From contig NZ_CP035913.1 of the NCBI RefSeq assembly GCF_004209755.1, positions 7,316,001 through 7,380,000 of the forward strand: 64,000 bases of DNA, read 5' to 3'. Below are positions 27,124 to 37,394 of this stretch, in pieces. Source of the DNA: Pseudoduganella lutea. GTDB lineage: Bacteria > Pseudomonadota > Gammaproteobacteria > Burkholderiales > Burkholderiaceae_D. A program made the translations under genes and the position numbers. The first letter of the stretch is position 1. Every line of letters starts with the position of its first letter. The notes under the pieces were generated by a model that did not search any database, was not told the DNA's origin, and worked only from the letters and a program-made list of their open reading frames with translations.

Positions 27124-27966
27124 TTAGCTGAACCACTCGATTGTGATGAGGCCACGGGTGCCAGCAATGCCGGTAGTGGCCGTAGGCGAGTTCTGGCTGG
27201 GTGCACCTGTGCCGTAAGAGTTGCCACCGTAAATGTGGATATTTGCGTACATCACCGAAAGACTGCTGGAGGATGGCCCAGGCTGTCCGTGCGTACCAGT
27301 GATATTGATATCCCCGCCAGAGGCAGTTCCGCCAAGCCCACCAATAACTTGGCTGGCCGAATTAACGGCTTTCCCGCCCCCGTTAGCGGTGATCGTAGAG
27401 CCACCGATAGTCACCGTAGATGCACCACCAGCACCTCCCGCACCACCGCTGGGTCCTGCAGTTCCCCCAGCGCCCACTGTGTAGCCAGCCGGGGTGTCGC
27501 TTGTGAGGCCGAACACCCAGGCGATCGACGTTCCTCCTGTGCCGCCTTGGCCCACGAAGTTACGAGTGGAGGTTGGGCCATCTGCCCCACCACCACCGCC
27601 GATGGCCATGATGCGGGCCTTGGTGGCTCCTGCGGGGATCGGAAGGGTTCCTGAGCCTGCAGTGTTGAGCACGGTAGTGGCGATCAGGCCGCCACCGCTA
27701 GACGAAGACCCAGTGGCAATAACCACGGCGCCTGTCTGCCCGTTCACCGAAGTAACGGGTGGTGGCGGGATCGTGACGGCCCCCGTTTGGCCATTGACCG
27801 AAGTGACAGCGGCCGCGCCACTCGTGCCTTCAATGACAACATCTCCGGTCTTCCCGTTCACCGAGGTGACAGGGACATGGGTGATTGGCGGTGCAGTAAT
27901 CCCTTTCAGGATATGCAGATTTGGAAACAGCTCGAACAGCCGCGCCAGTTTGGAGGAATTACTCAT
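27124..27966 (-). CDS. Glycine-rich receptor-binding/tail tip protein
   Basis: 280 residues. A short N-terminal segment is followed by three copies of VTSVNGxTGxVxI (about 33-90), a triple-stranded fibre repeat, then a glycine-rich domain (GGGGGADG, GAGGTAGPSGGAGGAGGAS, GGNSYGTG) of the kind found at adhesin tips. It starts 2 bp after the main tail fibre gene's stop. It probably binds the cell surface alongside or at the end of the main fibre. The low-complexity DNA makes it prone to recombination and host-range change. Confidence 0.75.
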   Translation of the reverse strand: MSNSSKLARLFELFPNLHILKGITAPPITHVPVTSVNGKTGDVVIEGTSGAAAVTSVNGQTGAVTIPPPPVTSVNGQTGAVVIATGSSSSGGGLIATTVLNTAGSGTLPIPAGATKARIMAIGGGGGADGPTSTRNFVGQGGTGGTSIAWVFGLTSDTPAGYTVGAGGTAGPSGGAGGAGGASTVTIGGSTITANGGGKAVNSASQVIGGLGGTASGGDINITGTHGQPGPSSSSLSVMYANIHIYGGNSYGTGAPSQNSPTATTGIAGTRGLITIEWFS

Positions 27967-27968
27967 GG

Positions 27969-30599
27969 TTAGCCACAGACATAAATGCAGGCGACCTGCT
28001 TCACCTCGGTAGGCGAATCGAAGGTCACGGTTTCACGGGCACGAGCTACTGTGTAGCTGCGCAGGAGGTCGTCCCCTTGGCGCATTCCTTTGCCGGGGAT
28101 GCTGGAGGTGACGATGAAGTCGCCAGCTTCGATGTTGCCGTTCTCACCGCAAACGTTGATCTGACCTTCGCCCAGCGCGTTCGCGGACCCAAGCCAGTAG
28201 TCGTGCTTCACGGAGTCATAGCTGGCCAGCCTCGCGACGGTGATCTCCCCTTTTTCGTTGAGGCCCCTTTCGCCTAGGAATGCAGCCGGTACGGCTTCCG
28301 AGAGTTCCCCTCGGAACATCACCAGGGCACCCATCGCGGCCCGCTGGTAGGGCTCGGAGGAGCGTTCCACCTCGAAGATGGTGTTGGAGATGTTGGACCG
28401 TGCGACGCACTGAAGATCGATGAGGATGTCTCCAGGCTCCGCGATTTTGTCCTTTGCCATGAGAACATCGTGGGCACCCGTGAATGGGCCGTAGTTCACG
28501 CCATCGCCATCGGCATAGAAGTCATAACCGTTGGCGGCCCCCACGATCCCGGAACTCACTACACCGTTGGATGATGTGGCCCGCGACTGGATACCATGCC
28601 CCGTGGCGGATTTGTTCTTAGCGGTCACATAAATGCCGCAATGGTTACCGAAGTTACCTGTCGATACCGTAAGCGGACGTACGGCGCCATTGGAGGTGTT
28701 ATCGAAGGTTGCGTTGATCCCGCTCAACTCCCGAATGAACGCCCAGCCATCCGTACGGCGCACCGAGAAATTGCCATTGGCAATATTGATCCCAGAGCCG
28801 GTGATGGTGCCGCCGTCGATCTTGTCAGCCGATAGCGTGCCGGTTACCAGCATGTTCCCGTTGATATAGGCGTTCAGGGCCAGCCACGAACCATTGCTGT
28901 AAAAGCGTGTCTCACTGTAGTTCGCGGAGGTGTTATACAGGGTAACCACGTCACGGTTCTGAGGAGCACCGTAGCCAGCGGAGGACAGGGCCGAGTTGGC
29001 AACTGAGTTCGACCATACGCTACCAGTCGTGCTGGTGGCGATGTTTACGGTTCCCCGTTTGCCATCGGCCCCATCGTCACCGTCCGATCCAGCCGCACCG
29101 TCTTGGGCCATGAGCTGCGCCGCTGCCCACTCGGTAGTGGGAATAGCATCCGTGTCCGTGAGCGAAGAGGCTGTTGCGGTCGAAACGTACAGGTACTTAC
29201 CGCCGGCACTTGAGGGAATAGTTGTGGACCAACCGTTGTTCACCCCCGTGAGGGTCTTCGTGGCGAAGTCGTAGGTGGAGGTGCCAGTCGGAAGTGCGGG
29301 GGCTGCTGGCGTAGGCTTCCGCTGGTAGATGTACACCGTGGCCACCTTCAGGCCATCCGTGCCGTTCTTCACCAACATCACGGGCTCAGACCACTCCAGA
29401 CCGGAGATATTGTCCGTGCCAGTGTTACTGCTTGCCGAAGCCACAGTCACCCACAGCGGATCACTACCGGACGGAATATCCCGGAGCCATCCACTGGCCA
29501 GCGTTGCTGGGGACGTGATGGTGTTGCTCGTGAGGTCTACTGTGACATCTCCAGGAGAACCTACAGGGGCCACCGCTTTCCGCTGGTACGCATAAACGGT
29601 GCCGTTGGAATAACCGGGGGCACCACCCTCACCACTTCCACCCGTACCGCCCACGTGTACGTGATCGGCCCGTGCATACTCCGGAGAGGTGCCAGCGGAA
29701 CCGAACAGGCCGTTCGGTGCTGGAATGGCGTTGGAGGGCTTAGGCGCCTCGTTCATCAGTTCCATCAGCGCGAGTTGCACGTTGGTGGACTGCAAGGACC
29801 CCGAGGGGACAAACGCAACGTTCTGCGCAGTCGTGGCGCCACCAGGGCCGCCCACCACTACATCTCCTTCCACGATCTGGACCGTCGAGAAGAACTCGTA
29901 GAAGACCTCATCGAGAGCCTTCAGGGGGTCCTTGAAGATGATGTTGGCACCATCGGTAATGGAAACGTCGGGCTCCGTCAGCGCGGCACCGTTCAGGAAC
30001 ACCAAGCCTTGGCCTGGGGTGTAACCCTCGGGAACCGGAATCTTCGTCTGCCCTTCGTAGGCGATGATCGGGGTGCCTCCTGCTGGCTTCGTGATGATGC
30101 CATTGAGGGTCGTGCCGGCATCCTGCCAGCCCAGCACACCGTACACCTGCAAGGCGCTCAGGGTTGTGTTGAAGTAAAGGTCCCCCACCTGCAGCTCGGT
30201 ACCGTCGATACGGACGAATGGGGGTTCGGCCTTAGTCCCTTGGTAAATCTTGTACAGGGTCGAGCCGAGTGAGCTTTGCAGCAGCGCCAGGTCAGCCGAG
30301 TCCTGCGCTTCTTGAGCACAGAAAAGAACGAACGTGGTCATGAGGTCCAGGTCCGACTCTTTCAGTACAGAGCCGTCCGAGAAGTTCACCGGAGCGACAT
30401 CTTTAGGGGTCGTACGGCGAATCTCTACTTTCCCCGAGGGGGCCGGATCGATACGGATGGCACCGGAGTGGAGCCAGGTAAACGGGACCTCGGCGTCCTT
30501 GACCTTTACGGTGATGTGGCTCTTGTCAAGGTATTGGAACGGCAGCGAAAAGTTCGCAGTGGTTCCGTCCCCCCGGAGGAGGACATAGCTATAGGGCAA
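27969..30599 (-). CDS. Tail fibre protein with T7 gp17-like N-terminus
   Basis: 876 residues. The N-terminal ~150 residues (MPYSYVLLRGDGTTANFSLP, SDLDLMTTFVLFCAQEAQDS) match the T7 tail-fibre domain that joins the tail. The middle has collagen-like GSDGDDGADGKRG and a segment (NGNMLVTGTLSADKIDGGTITG) related to central tail-tip proteins of siphophages. The C-terminal part carries receptor-binding or shaft domains without a clear match. It is a mosaic fibre, which suggests horizontal exchange of host-recognition parts. A strong terminator lies just upstream. Confidence 0.85.
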   Translation of the reverse strand: MPYSYVLLRGDGTTANFSLPFQYLDKSHITVKVKDAEVPFTWLHSGAIRIDPAPSGKVEIRRTTPKDVAPVNFSDGSVLKESDLDLMTTFVLFCAQEAQDSADLALLQSSLGSTLYKIYQGTKAEPPFVRIDGTELQVGDLYFNTTLSALQVYGVLGWQDAGTTLNGIITKPAGGTPIIAYEGQTKIPVPEGYTPGQGLVFLNGAALTEPDVSITDGANIIFKDPLKALDEVFYEFFSTVQIVEGDVVVGGPGGATTAQNVAFVPSGSLQSTNVQLALMELMNEAPKPSNAIPAPNGLFGSAGTSPEYARADHVHVGGTGGSGEGGAPGYSNGTVYAYQRKAVAPVGSPGDVTVDLTSNTITSPATLASGWLRDIPSGSDPLWVTVASASSNTGTDNISGLEWSEPVMLVKNGTDGLKVATVYIYQRKPTPAAPALPTGTSTYDFATKTLTGVNNGWSTTIPSSAGGKYLYVSTATASSLTDTDAIPTTEWAAAQLMAQDGAAGSDGDDGADGKRGTVNIATSTTGSVWSNSVANSALSSAGYGAPQNRDVVTLYNTSANYSETRFYSNGSWLALNAYINGNMLVTGTLSADKIDGGTITGSGINIANGNFSVRRTDGWAFIRELSGINATFDNTSNGAVRPLTVSTGNFGNHCGIYVTAKNKSATGHGIQSRATSSNGVVSSGIVGAANGYDFYADGDGVNYGPFTGAHDVLMAKDKIAEPGDILIDLQCVARSNISNTIFEVERSSEPYQRAAMGALVMFRGELSEAVPAAFLGERGLNEKGEITVARLASYDSVKHDYWLGSANALGEGQINVCGENGNIEAGDFIVTSSIPGKGMRQGDDLLRSYTVARARETVTFDSPTEVKQVACIYVCG

Positions 30600-30610
30600 A
30601 GTTATCTCCG

Positions 30611-30641
30611 AAAAAAGAAAACCCCAGCCGGAGCCGGGGGT
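30611..30641 (-). terminator. Rho-independent terminator after the gp16-like gene
   Basis: Coding strand CCCCGGC-TCCG-GCTGGGG (one G-U pair) followed by TTTTCTTTTTT. It ends transcripts of the internal virion protein genes just before the tail fibre gene, implying separate or read-through expression of the fibres. Confidence 0.85.
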
Positions 30642-30644
30642 GTA

Positions 30645-33600
30645 TTAGCGTTCTGCTTCGCTTGATGGGTAGTCGTTGGCCAGGCTGTTCAGCATGGTGC
30701 TGACCGGGACAACGTTGTTTAGAGGCAGGAGCCTGCCCCAGGTGCGGATGTCTTTCTCGGTCGTTTGGTACTCGTCAGAGACCCCATTCCGTACCAGCTT
30801 CTTCATCGAGATAAGGCCGTTGATGGCCTGATAGGTCGGGTTGGAAGCGAAGCTCGAAAGGTCACTGGTCGTCCGCATCCCACTAAACAGTGGGTACGGA
30901 GAAACGGTATCGAACGCCACGGGCAGGAGGGACGCCTGGGCGATCCGCCCGAAGGAGTTGGCAACGATCTGGCCGGGAGCCATACGCTGTGCCAGGAACT
31001 CCTGCTGCTTCTGCGGGTCCATCCCTTGGGAGGTCAGCATCGTTCGCCCCATGTAAGCCAGGGAGGCAAACAGGGAGCCGTGAAGCACCGTGCTGAGCGT
31101 GGACCAGTCGCGGTGATTCATTGCGAACTGCAGGGACTTGTTCCAGCCGTGCAGCGAGAAGTTCATGAACTGGAACACCGTCTTCCCCAGGGTGGTGCCC
31201 ATAAGGGGAATCATCGAGCCCAGGTCGTTCTCCTGAACCACCCTGCGGGATTCCCGATGGATGGCTGTCATGAACTGCGAGTACGTCTTCGGGTCTGCCT
31301 TCTGCCACCCCTCGAAGTCCATCTTGTGGCTCTTGGAGAATTCCCCTTGGGCCGGCTTGGTGTACGTGTCGATGGCCTTCAGCACACTTCGGTAGTCCTG
31401 CTGGTCCAGCCCCATCCACGCCAGGCGTTCAGGGGTAAGGAACTTAGACTCCGTGCCCTTTGCTGCGGACACCCAATGGTTCACCAGGGCTACCGCATGG
31501 ACCCGCTTCTGCTGGATCATGATGGGTGTCATCCCGGTGTAATCTAGGACGCCCCGTGCCAGCTTCCGCTGTGCCGTATCGAGCTGGTCCAGCCGGCGAT
31601 TGAACGCGGTATCGCCCTTGTGGCGTACCCAGTCATCCTTGGCGGTGAACTCCATGCGGGCCACGTACTCGGACCCCACGCCACCGATGGTGTTCTCCAG
31701 GTGATCGAGGATGTCGTTCGGTGCCTTCCCGCTGGCGATGTCACGGGTGAGACTCCGCAGCTCCGGAATGGCTCCCATCGTCGTCCTCCAGCCCATAGAG
31801 CCCACGATCTGGGACATCTCGGTAGCCTGGTTCCACACCGCACCACCCATAAGGCGGATCACGTTGAAGTTCCTCCACATCTCCATGGACTTGTTCAGGG
31901 TCGAGAACTGCTCCTGAGGGAGCCCCTGAAGGCGGTCAAAGGCGAACTGAAGATCAGTGCGGAACTTCTCCAGGTCGGCCGGCTGCTTAAATCCTGAGCC
32001 CAGCTTGTTGGTCGTGGCGTCAAGGATGCGGTCCTGGATGTGGGTCGACTTGTAGATGTCCAGATGCTTGGCCAAAGCCACGCTGCCTGCCGTCCTGCGG
32101 AGGTATGGCTCCACGAGATCGAACGCATTGGAGTGCGTGAAGTCGTTCAGAGACACCTGCACCTTCTCACCATCGGCACGGGTCCACGATTCCGTATAGG
32201 TCTCGTTGATCGTGTTCCGGTGTTTCAGGCTGGCGATCCGGCCGGCGTCACTACCTGGTGGAGGGAACATATCGTCCATGATCTTCTGGGCCTCCCAGTC
32301 GGAGAACATGCCGTTCCTCATCAGGGACTCCTTCAGGCCATCCTTATCGGTGCCCCGCATCATGTCCTCCAGGAGGTCCTGGGAACGATTTGCATGGGCC
32401 TCCTCTACGGTCCGGACGTACCACTTGGACCACTTCGCAGCGGCTTCGTCGGAGATGCCCTCCCGGCCACTTTGGTAGGCACGAGCCCACCACCCTTCCA
32501 CAGCCTCACGGCCGAAGGAGGTGGCCATATCGTTCCATTTGTTGACATCATGCTTACGAGGGAGGTAGTTCGGATTCTTCTCCAGCTTCCCTACCAGGGC
32601 CACCTCGTTGGTCTCAGGGTCCCTCAGCTCAGTCTCGGTAAGGCCGCGCTTCTGCATCCCCTCATCGCGGAGCGGGTTATTGATGTATTCCCGTACCTTG
32701 TCCAGGGTCTTGCGCATGTGATCGCCGGCCTTGATGACCTCGGGTGAGAAGTCATCCTCGAATCCCCGGATGTAATTGGAGACCTGAGTACCGAAGTCCT
32801 CGAAGGCTTGGCCCTTCTGGTGGTACGGAAGGTCCTGCTTCTTGAACCACTCCTCGAATACCGGATAGGTCCCCTTCCGCATCTCCACCGCCCAGCTATC
32901 GGCCCACTTGGTCGTATCGTCCCAGGCATTCGCCTTGACCACTGAATGGCCCTTGTAGCCAATTGTGGTGCCGAAGAGTTTGGAAGCCAGCTCACGGACC
33001 GCTTCAGGTGCCTTCTCGCCACCCAGGCGGTTCTCCAGGCCGAGGCCCCAGCCAAACACGGTGGGGATTTCAGCTCGGGTAGCAGCGGCAGCGGTGGCCG
33101 CATCCACGCCCGAGTTGGCTGGCGTCATCAGGTAGTCCACCTTCTCCTGTGCCCCGGTGCGCTTGTGAACAAGGGTCTGCTTCATTTGCAACGGAGTGGA
33201 GATCAGTTCGTCCGTCAGGCCCATTGCCTTCGTCAGGGCGTTGTGTTCGCCCGGTGCCATCCCAAGGATGCGCCGTACGATGTCCACAGCCTTGCTCAGG
33301 AGGGTCTGTCCGGACACCTGGGTCTTCGCCAAGAACTCTACGAACTCGGACTTCCCGGAGTACATCCCGGCAACGAATTCATCAATGTTCTTGAGGTAGT
33401 AGTCGGTCTTGTAGTCACTGAACGTCCTACCTGCAGCGGCCTTTCGGACCTCCTCATAGACACCGTGGAGTTCCTTGGTGAGATGGCCGTGGGCCGATGT
33501 CGGGTTATCGAGACCAAACCTGATCTTGTTCACCGTGGCCGCGTGAGCGATTTCATGGAGGGCGACCCAATCCTCAGCCCCTTTGCTAAGGTGAATCTCG

Positions 33601-35111
33601 TGCCGGCCCGCATCGTAGTAGGAGCGAAAGTCTTCACGCCTTGTGACGATTCGGATGTCGTCCCCGATCTGGCCCTCCAGGCGTGCTGCCAGGCCGGCGA
33701 TCAGTGTGTCATCAGAGCCCTTCAGGGAAGACAGCCGGGACTTCACGGTGTCATCACCGAGGCCCTCGATGCGCCTCCGCATCAGGTTCGTTCGCTCGTA
33801 GACTGGGATGTCCGACTTGACCTCCTCCCGCACGCGGGCAGTGATCTCGTCCACCTCATCCACAGCGTTGCCCGCAGCTACCCTCTCGTCCACATTCACG
33901 GCATCCGAACGGGTACCGAGGTGGGCATCCGCTTTCACGTGGTCGATGTTCTTCTCGCCCACGAGGTCCACCAATTCCTGTTTCTGGGACACGGAAGCCT
34001 CTCGCCGGCCTAGCTGGGCCAACTCCTGGTTCTCACGGGCCAGCCGCGTGGCACCGATCCTCGCAGGATTGATAGCACCACCGATGACAGCACCGAGGCC
34101 CAGGCCCATGGCCGCGCTCATGTAGAGCTGGTCGTGGGTGTAAGTCGGCCGGTACCGCCCCGCAGCGGCATCGAATGCCACGTTTGCGCCAGCATTGAAG
34201 AGACCCAGCCGGGCAGCGTTAGCGACCCTGGAGCCCACCGTGAGGAGCCCCTCCCCACCCATACCAGGCACGAATGCGATGAGCGTAGGGAGGTCGGCAA
34301 GGCCACCGATGAGGCGCCCGCCAAAGCCGGCAACGCCCATGCGGCCCAGCTCCGCCTCCTTCTGCAAGGAGTCAGCCATGCGGGCCTTTCGGTGTGCCGC
34401 TTCGCGGTCGGAGGTTGCCTGGAGGATGTACCCCCAGTGCTGCTCAGGGACACCATCAAGGTAGTTCGAGGTGCGCTCGTCGTTCCACCGGAAGTCCGGA
34501 TCGGTCTCCTTCACGCCTCTGTCTTGCCACCAGTTGTACACCGAGTTGTCCACCTGGAAGCCACGCGAGATAGCACCAGGCAGATTGCCAACACCATTGA
34601 CAAAGCCCCCGTACTCAGACTGCTGCTGTTCTGAGTCTCGATAGAGTTCAGATGCGCCGGGGGAAGCAGTAAGAGGGGTCTCGGTCCCTGTTGAGAACTG
34701 GGTTGAGATGGGAACTTCGGTGGCCGGCTTGGCGCCCTTGTAGAACTTCGCCAGGTAATCCGAAGTCTCCGCCCAAGGTTTCCCTCGGGCGAGCGCGGAG
34801 GCAGCCTTAGGGCCACCGTTGTAGTCCGCGAGGGCCAGCTCCAGGCTGCCCCCGTACTTCGCCAGGTTGTCCTTTATGTACCGCGCGGCACCGTCAGCCT
34901 CCGAGGGGAAGTCCCCGTATGTGACGTTGTACGCCTGTGCGGTACTTGGCATGAACTGGAAATAACTGCGGGCACCTTTCGGGGACACCGCGTTCTTGTT
35001 GAAGCTGGATTCAATGCCACCAATCTTGAACAGCGTTCCCGAGGGGATGCCGTACTGCGCCTCCTTCTCGGAGGTGATCTTCCGTGCCTCGTTTAAATCA
35101 ATCGTTGGCAT
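30645..35111 (-). CDS. Internal virion protein D (T7 gp16-like) with lytic transglycosylase and HExxH domains
   Basis: 1488 residues (T7 gp16 has 1318). The N-terminal lytic transglycosylase (SLT) shows FKIGGIESSFN with catalytic Glu34, and ADYNGG. Residues 519-523 read HEIAH with an Asp-Glu (E578) downstream in NIDEFVAGMYS, a zincin-like metallopeptidase pattern not described for T7 gp16. The C-terminal half (from about 800) resembles the gp16 trans-periplasmic tube. After adsorption the protein is ejected, cuts peptidoglycan and helps pull in DNA. The order gp14-gp15-gp16 is that of T7. Confidence 0.9.
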   Translation of the reverse strand: MPTIDLNEARKITSEKEAQYGIPSGTLFKIGGIESSFNKNAVSPKGARSYFQFMPSTAQAYNVTYGDFPSEADGAARYIKDNLAKYGGSLELALADYNGGPKAASALARGKPWAETSDYLAKFYKGAKPATEVPISTQFSTGTETPLTASPGASELYRDSEQQQSEYGGFVNGVGNLPGAISRGFQVDNSVYNWWQDRGVKETDPDFRWNDERTSNYLDGVPEQHWGYILQATSDREAAHRKARMADSLQKEAELGRMGVAGFGGRLIGGLADLPTLIAFVPGMGGEGLLTVGSRVANAARLGLFNAGANVAFDAAAGRYRPTYTHDQLYMSAAMGLGLGAVIGGAINPARIGATRLARENQELAQLGRREASVSQKQELVDLVGEKNIDHVKADAHLGTRSDAVNVDERVAAGNAVDEVDEITARVREEVKSDIPVYERTNLMRRRIEGLGDDTVKSRLSSLKGSDDTLIAGLAARLEGQIGDDIRIVTRREDFRSYYDAGRHEIHLSKGAEDWVALHEIAHAATVNKIRFGLDNPTSAHGHLTKELHGVYEEVRKAAAGRTFSDYKTDYYLKNIDEFVAGMYSGKSEFVEFLAKTQVSGQTLLSKAVDIVRRILGMAPGEHNALTKAMGLTDELISTPLQMKQTLVHKRTGAQEKVDYLMTPANSGVDAATAAAATRAEIPTVFGWGLGLENRLGGEKAPEAVRELASKLFGTTIGYKGHSVVKANAWDDTTKWADSWAVEMRKGTYPVFEEWFKKQDLPYHQKGQAFEDFGTQVSNYIRGFEDDFSPEVIKAGDHMRKTLDKVREYINNPLRDEGMQKRGLTETELRDPETNEVALVGKLEKNPNYLPRKHDVNKWNDMATSFGREAVEGWWARAYQSGREGISDEAAAKWSKWYVRTVEEAHANRSQDLLEDMMRGTDKDGLKESLMRNGMFSDWEAQKIMDDMFPPPGSDAGRIASLKHRNTINETYTESWTRADGEKVQVSLNDFTHSNAFDLVEPYLRRTAGSVALAKHLDIYKSTHIQDRILDATTNKLGSGFKQPADLEKFRTDLQFAFDRLQGLPQEQFSTLNKSMEMWRNFNVIRLMGGAVWNQATEMSQIVGSMGWRTTMGAIPELRSLTRDIASGKAPNDILDHLENTIGGVGSEYVARMEFTAKDDWVRHKGDTAFNRRLDQLDTAQRKLARGVLDYTGMTPIMIQQKRVHAVALVNHWVSAAKGTESKFLTPERLAWMGLDQQDYRSVLKAIDTYTKPAQGEFSKSHKMDFEGWQKADPKTYSQFMTAIHRESRRVVQENDLGSMIPLMGTTLGKTVFQFMNFSLHGWNKSLQFAMNHRDWSTLSTVLHGSLFASLAYMGRTMLTSQGMDPQKQQEFLAQRMAPGQIVANSFGRIAQASLLPVAFDTVSPYPLFSGMRTTSDLSSFASNPTYQAINGLISMKKLVRNGVSDEYQTTEKDIRTWGRLLPLNNVVPVSTMLNSLANDYPSSEAER

Positions 35112-35120
35112 ATCTTCCTG

Positions 35121-37394
35121 TTATTTGATTTCACCTGCCTTGAGCTTTCGCTCGTAAATTTCACGGGTGAAGAATTTGTCGAGTCCATCGACACCTGGGA
35201 TGAAGGGCTTGGAGCCCAACTTCTCACTGAGCTTCAGAGAGCGGGCACGTTCGCGGGCCTTCCACGCTTCATAGTTGGCATCTGCCGCTGCCGCATGGAC
35301 ATCGCCCTTGTAGGCACCATCAATCCACTGGCTCACCTCGTCCTTGCGGTAGGTGACCACTTGGCCCCGTTCGTTGATGAGGGGTGTCCCACCGATCCAC
35401 GCGGTGAAGCCTCCGTACTGGTTCGGCTCCAGGCGCACATCGCCGGACATCTTCTGGTCCTTGGCTAGCTTGCTCGGCACGTCCGTGATGAACCGCTCCA
35501 GCCACTTGCCAGGCTGTTCGCCCTTAGGCACGGCCGGCAGGTCCTTATTGAAGTACAGCGTGTTGTTGATCTTCGTGGTTACTGCGGGGTTCGAGAGGTA
35601 CTCCACGGAGGACCGGACAGCCACCTCGGCATTCGGCACTTGGCCGGACATCACGAGCAACTCGGCCCTGCGGCGGATGTCGGATTGGACCGAGGTGAGG
35701 TTCACCTGGTTGTTACCGAACATCCCCGAGAACCACGAAGCGGTCCCCGAATACCAATGCGGGTTCACCACATCGTCCACGGCAGCGCCCACAGCCTTAG
35801 CCATGGAGCCGTAGTCCGACGACTTGATGTCCGCACGGGTGACCTGGTTCACGATGGCAGCCGCATCGGACACGTTCGGGAACCCACCCTTCTCTACGAG
35901 GAACTGGATATCGGACAGCATCTTGTAGTCCTTCCCGCCCCCTACGAGCTTCTCCGCATACCCTGGATGGGTCGCGTTGACGCGCATGAAGGTCTCGATG
36001 GACTTCTGCCCCTGAGGGTTGAGCTGGCCGATGTTCTTACCGTCATAGCTCCAGCCCACGGAGGCGATGTTCGAGGCGCCCGATTGGATATCCCGCTGCC
36101 ACTCAGGGTTTTCCACGTTGTTGGTGGCCCACATCTCCGTGGCTTTCCCCAAAGGCATCCCTTGGGTTGCACTGAGGAGGTGCTGTTGGGCCGCCTCCTT
36201 GACGTTGAAGTCCTTCACTTCCCCGGTGGGGGACATGACTTTCACGCTCAGGGGAATTGGAGAGCCAGTCCGTACCGCAGCAGAAACCACCTGGTTAGCT
36301 TCCAGGACGGAACGTTCCGAGGCGGCCACCATCTGGGCACGCTCGTATTCCTTCTGGAGCCGTGCACGTGCCGCAGCGTTGGAACTGGTGATGGCGTGCA
36401 TGGTTTGGGACGTGAGGTACTTCTCGCGGCCCGTGGCCCACTCATTGAACTTCTTCTCGTCCAGCTCGCCGCGATCCGCCCGGGCCAGGAAGGGGCGCAT
36501 CTCCACGTCGACCTGCTGCCGCTGGCCTTTGTCGAAAACGACCTCGGACTGTTGCAGGATGGTTTTGGCCCGAAGGTCCCCCACCACGGCAGCCACTGTC
36601 ACACCACTATCGAGCTGCTTATCGAGAAGCCCCTGGACCAGCTCAGTACGGCCACCTGCAGCTACGGAAGTCAGCATGTTACCCAGTGCCTCCTTCGCGG
36701 CATCGTCACGCAACAGTGCGGTTTTCCGCAGGAGTTGATAGCGATCCACTAGGGTTTGCGCGGGGTCCCCTTTGAAGTCCGGAGCGGTGACCTGCAGGAG
36801 CACGTTGCCCAGGTTGTCCGAAGACTCCTGAATGCCACGCTCCACTGCTTGGGCGTTGACCACCTGGGTGTTCGCCCCGATGGCCCGCTCACGGAAGGTG
36901 TTCCAACCCTTGTCAAAGCCGGCCGTGGTGTACTTCGATTGGCCAGTAAGGGTCTCGTTACGGTGCCCCGTGAGGTACTCGTCCATCTCTTGCTGCGAGC
37001 CGAACCGAAGTTCCCCGCTTTGGATTTTGGACAGCGTATCCCGCTCGAAGGCGCCCTGAGCGTTCTCCCCGTAGATGTGCTGCAGGGCTGCTGCGAAGGC
37101 GGGGGAGCTGGACGGAAGAAGGTCACCAGTCCGGATGGCCTTGCCCAGTCCCTCGACTGTCATGGAGTTTGCGTAAGCCTGGGCCTGTTGCTGGGCCTCC
37201 TTGTCCCGCGCATCCTGGATGGTCTGGAGAGAGGCGCCTAGTGCCCTCTCATCGATTGCCCCTAGCGCCCGTGCAAGCTGGAATGCAGTAGAGGCGGGCG
37301 GGTCTAAGCGGGCTCGTGGCGCTTGTAGGGTTTGGTAGTTTGACTCCCGGAGCGCAGTGCGTCCCCCCTGGTATTCAACCTGAACTCGCGCCAT
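35121..37394 (-). CDS. Internal virion protein C (T7 gp15-like)
   Basis: 757 residues (T7 gp15 has 747), between the gp14- and gp16-like genes as in T7. The sequence is long, helical and without cysteines in its core (AYANSMTVEGLGKAIRTGDL, GGFTAWIGGTPLINERGQVV). With gp14 and gp16 it forms the ejectosome that extends the tail across the periplasm. It abuts gp14 with a one-base overlap and is 9 bp from gp16. Confidence 0.88.
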   Translation of the reverse strand: MARVQVEYQGGRTALRESNYQTLQAPRARLDPPASTAFQLARALGAIDERALGASLQTIQDARDKEAQQQAQAYANSMTVEGLGKAIRTGDLLPSSSPAFAAALQHIYGENAQGAFERDTLSKIQSGELRFGSQQEMDEYLTGHRNETLTGQSKYTTAGFDKGWNTFRERAIGANTQVVNAQAVERGIQESSDNLGNVLLQVTAPDFKGDPAQTLVDRYQLLRKTALLRDDAAKEALGNMLTSVAAGGRTELVQGLLDKQLDSGVTVAAVVGDLRAKTILQQSEVVFDKGQRQQVDVEMRPFLARADRGELDEKKFNEWATGREKYLTSQTMHAITSSNAAARARLQKEYERAQMVAASERSVLEANQVVSAAVRTGSPIPLSVKVMSPTGEVKDFNVKEAAQQHLLSATQGMPLGKATEMWATNNVENPEWQRDIQSGASNIASVGWSYDGKNIGQLNPQGQKSIETFMRVNATHPGYAEKLVGGGKDYKMLSDIQFLVEKGGFPNVSDAAAIVNQVTRADIKSSDYGSMAKAVGAAVDDVVNPHWYSGTASWFSGMFGNNQVNLTSVQSDIRRRAELLVMSGQVPNAEVAVRSSVEYLSNPAVTTKINNTLYFNKDLPAVPKGEQPGKWLERFITDVPSKLAKDQKMSGDVRLEPNQYGGFTAWIGGTPLINERGQVVTYRKDEVSQWIDGAYKGDVHAAAADANYEAWKARERARSLKLSEKLGSKPFIPGVDGLDKFFTREIYERKLKAGEIK

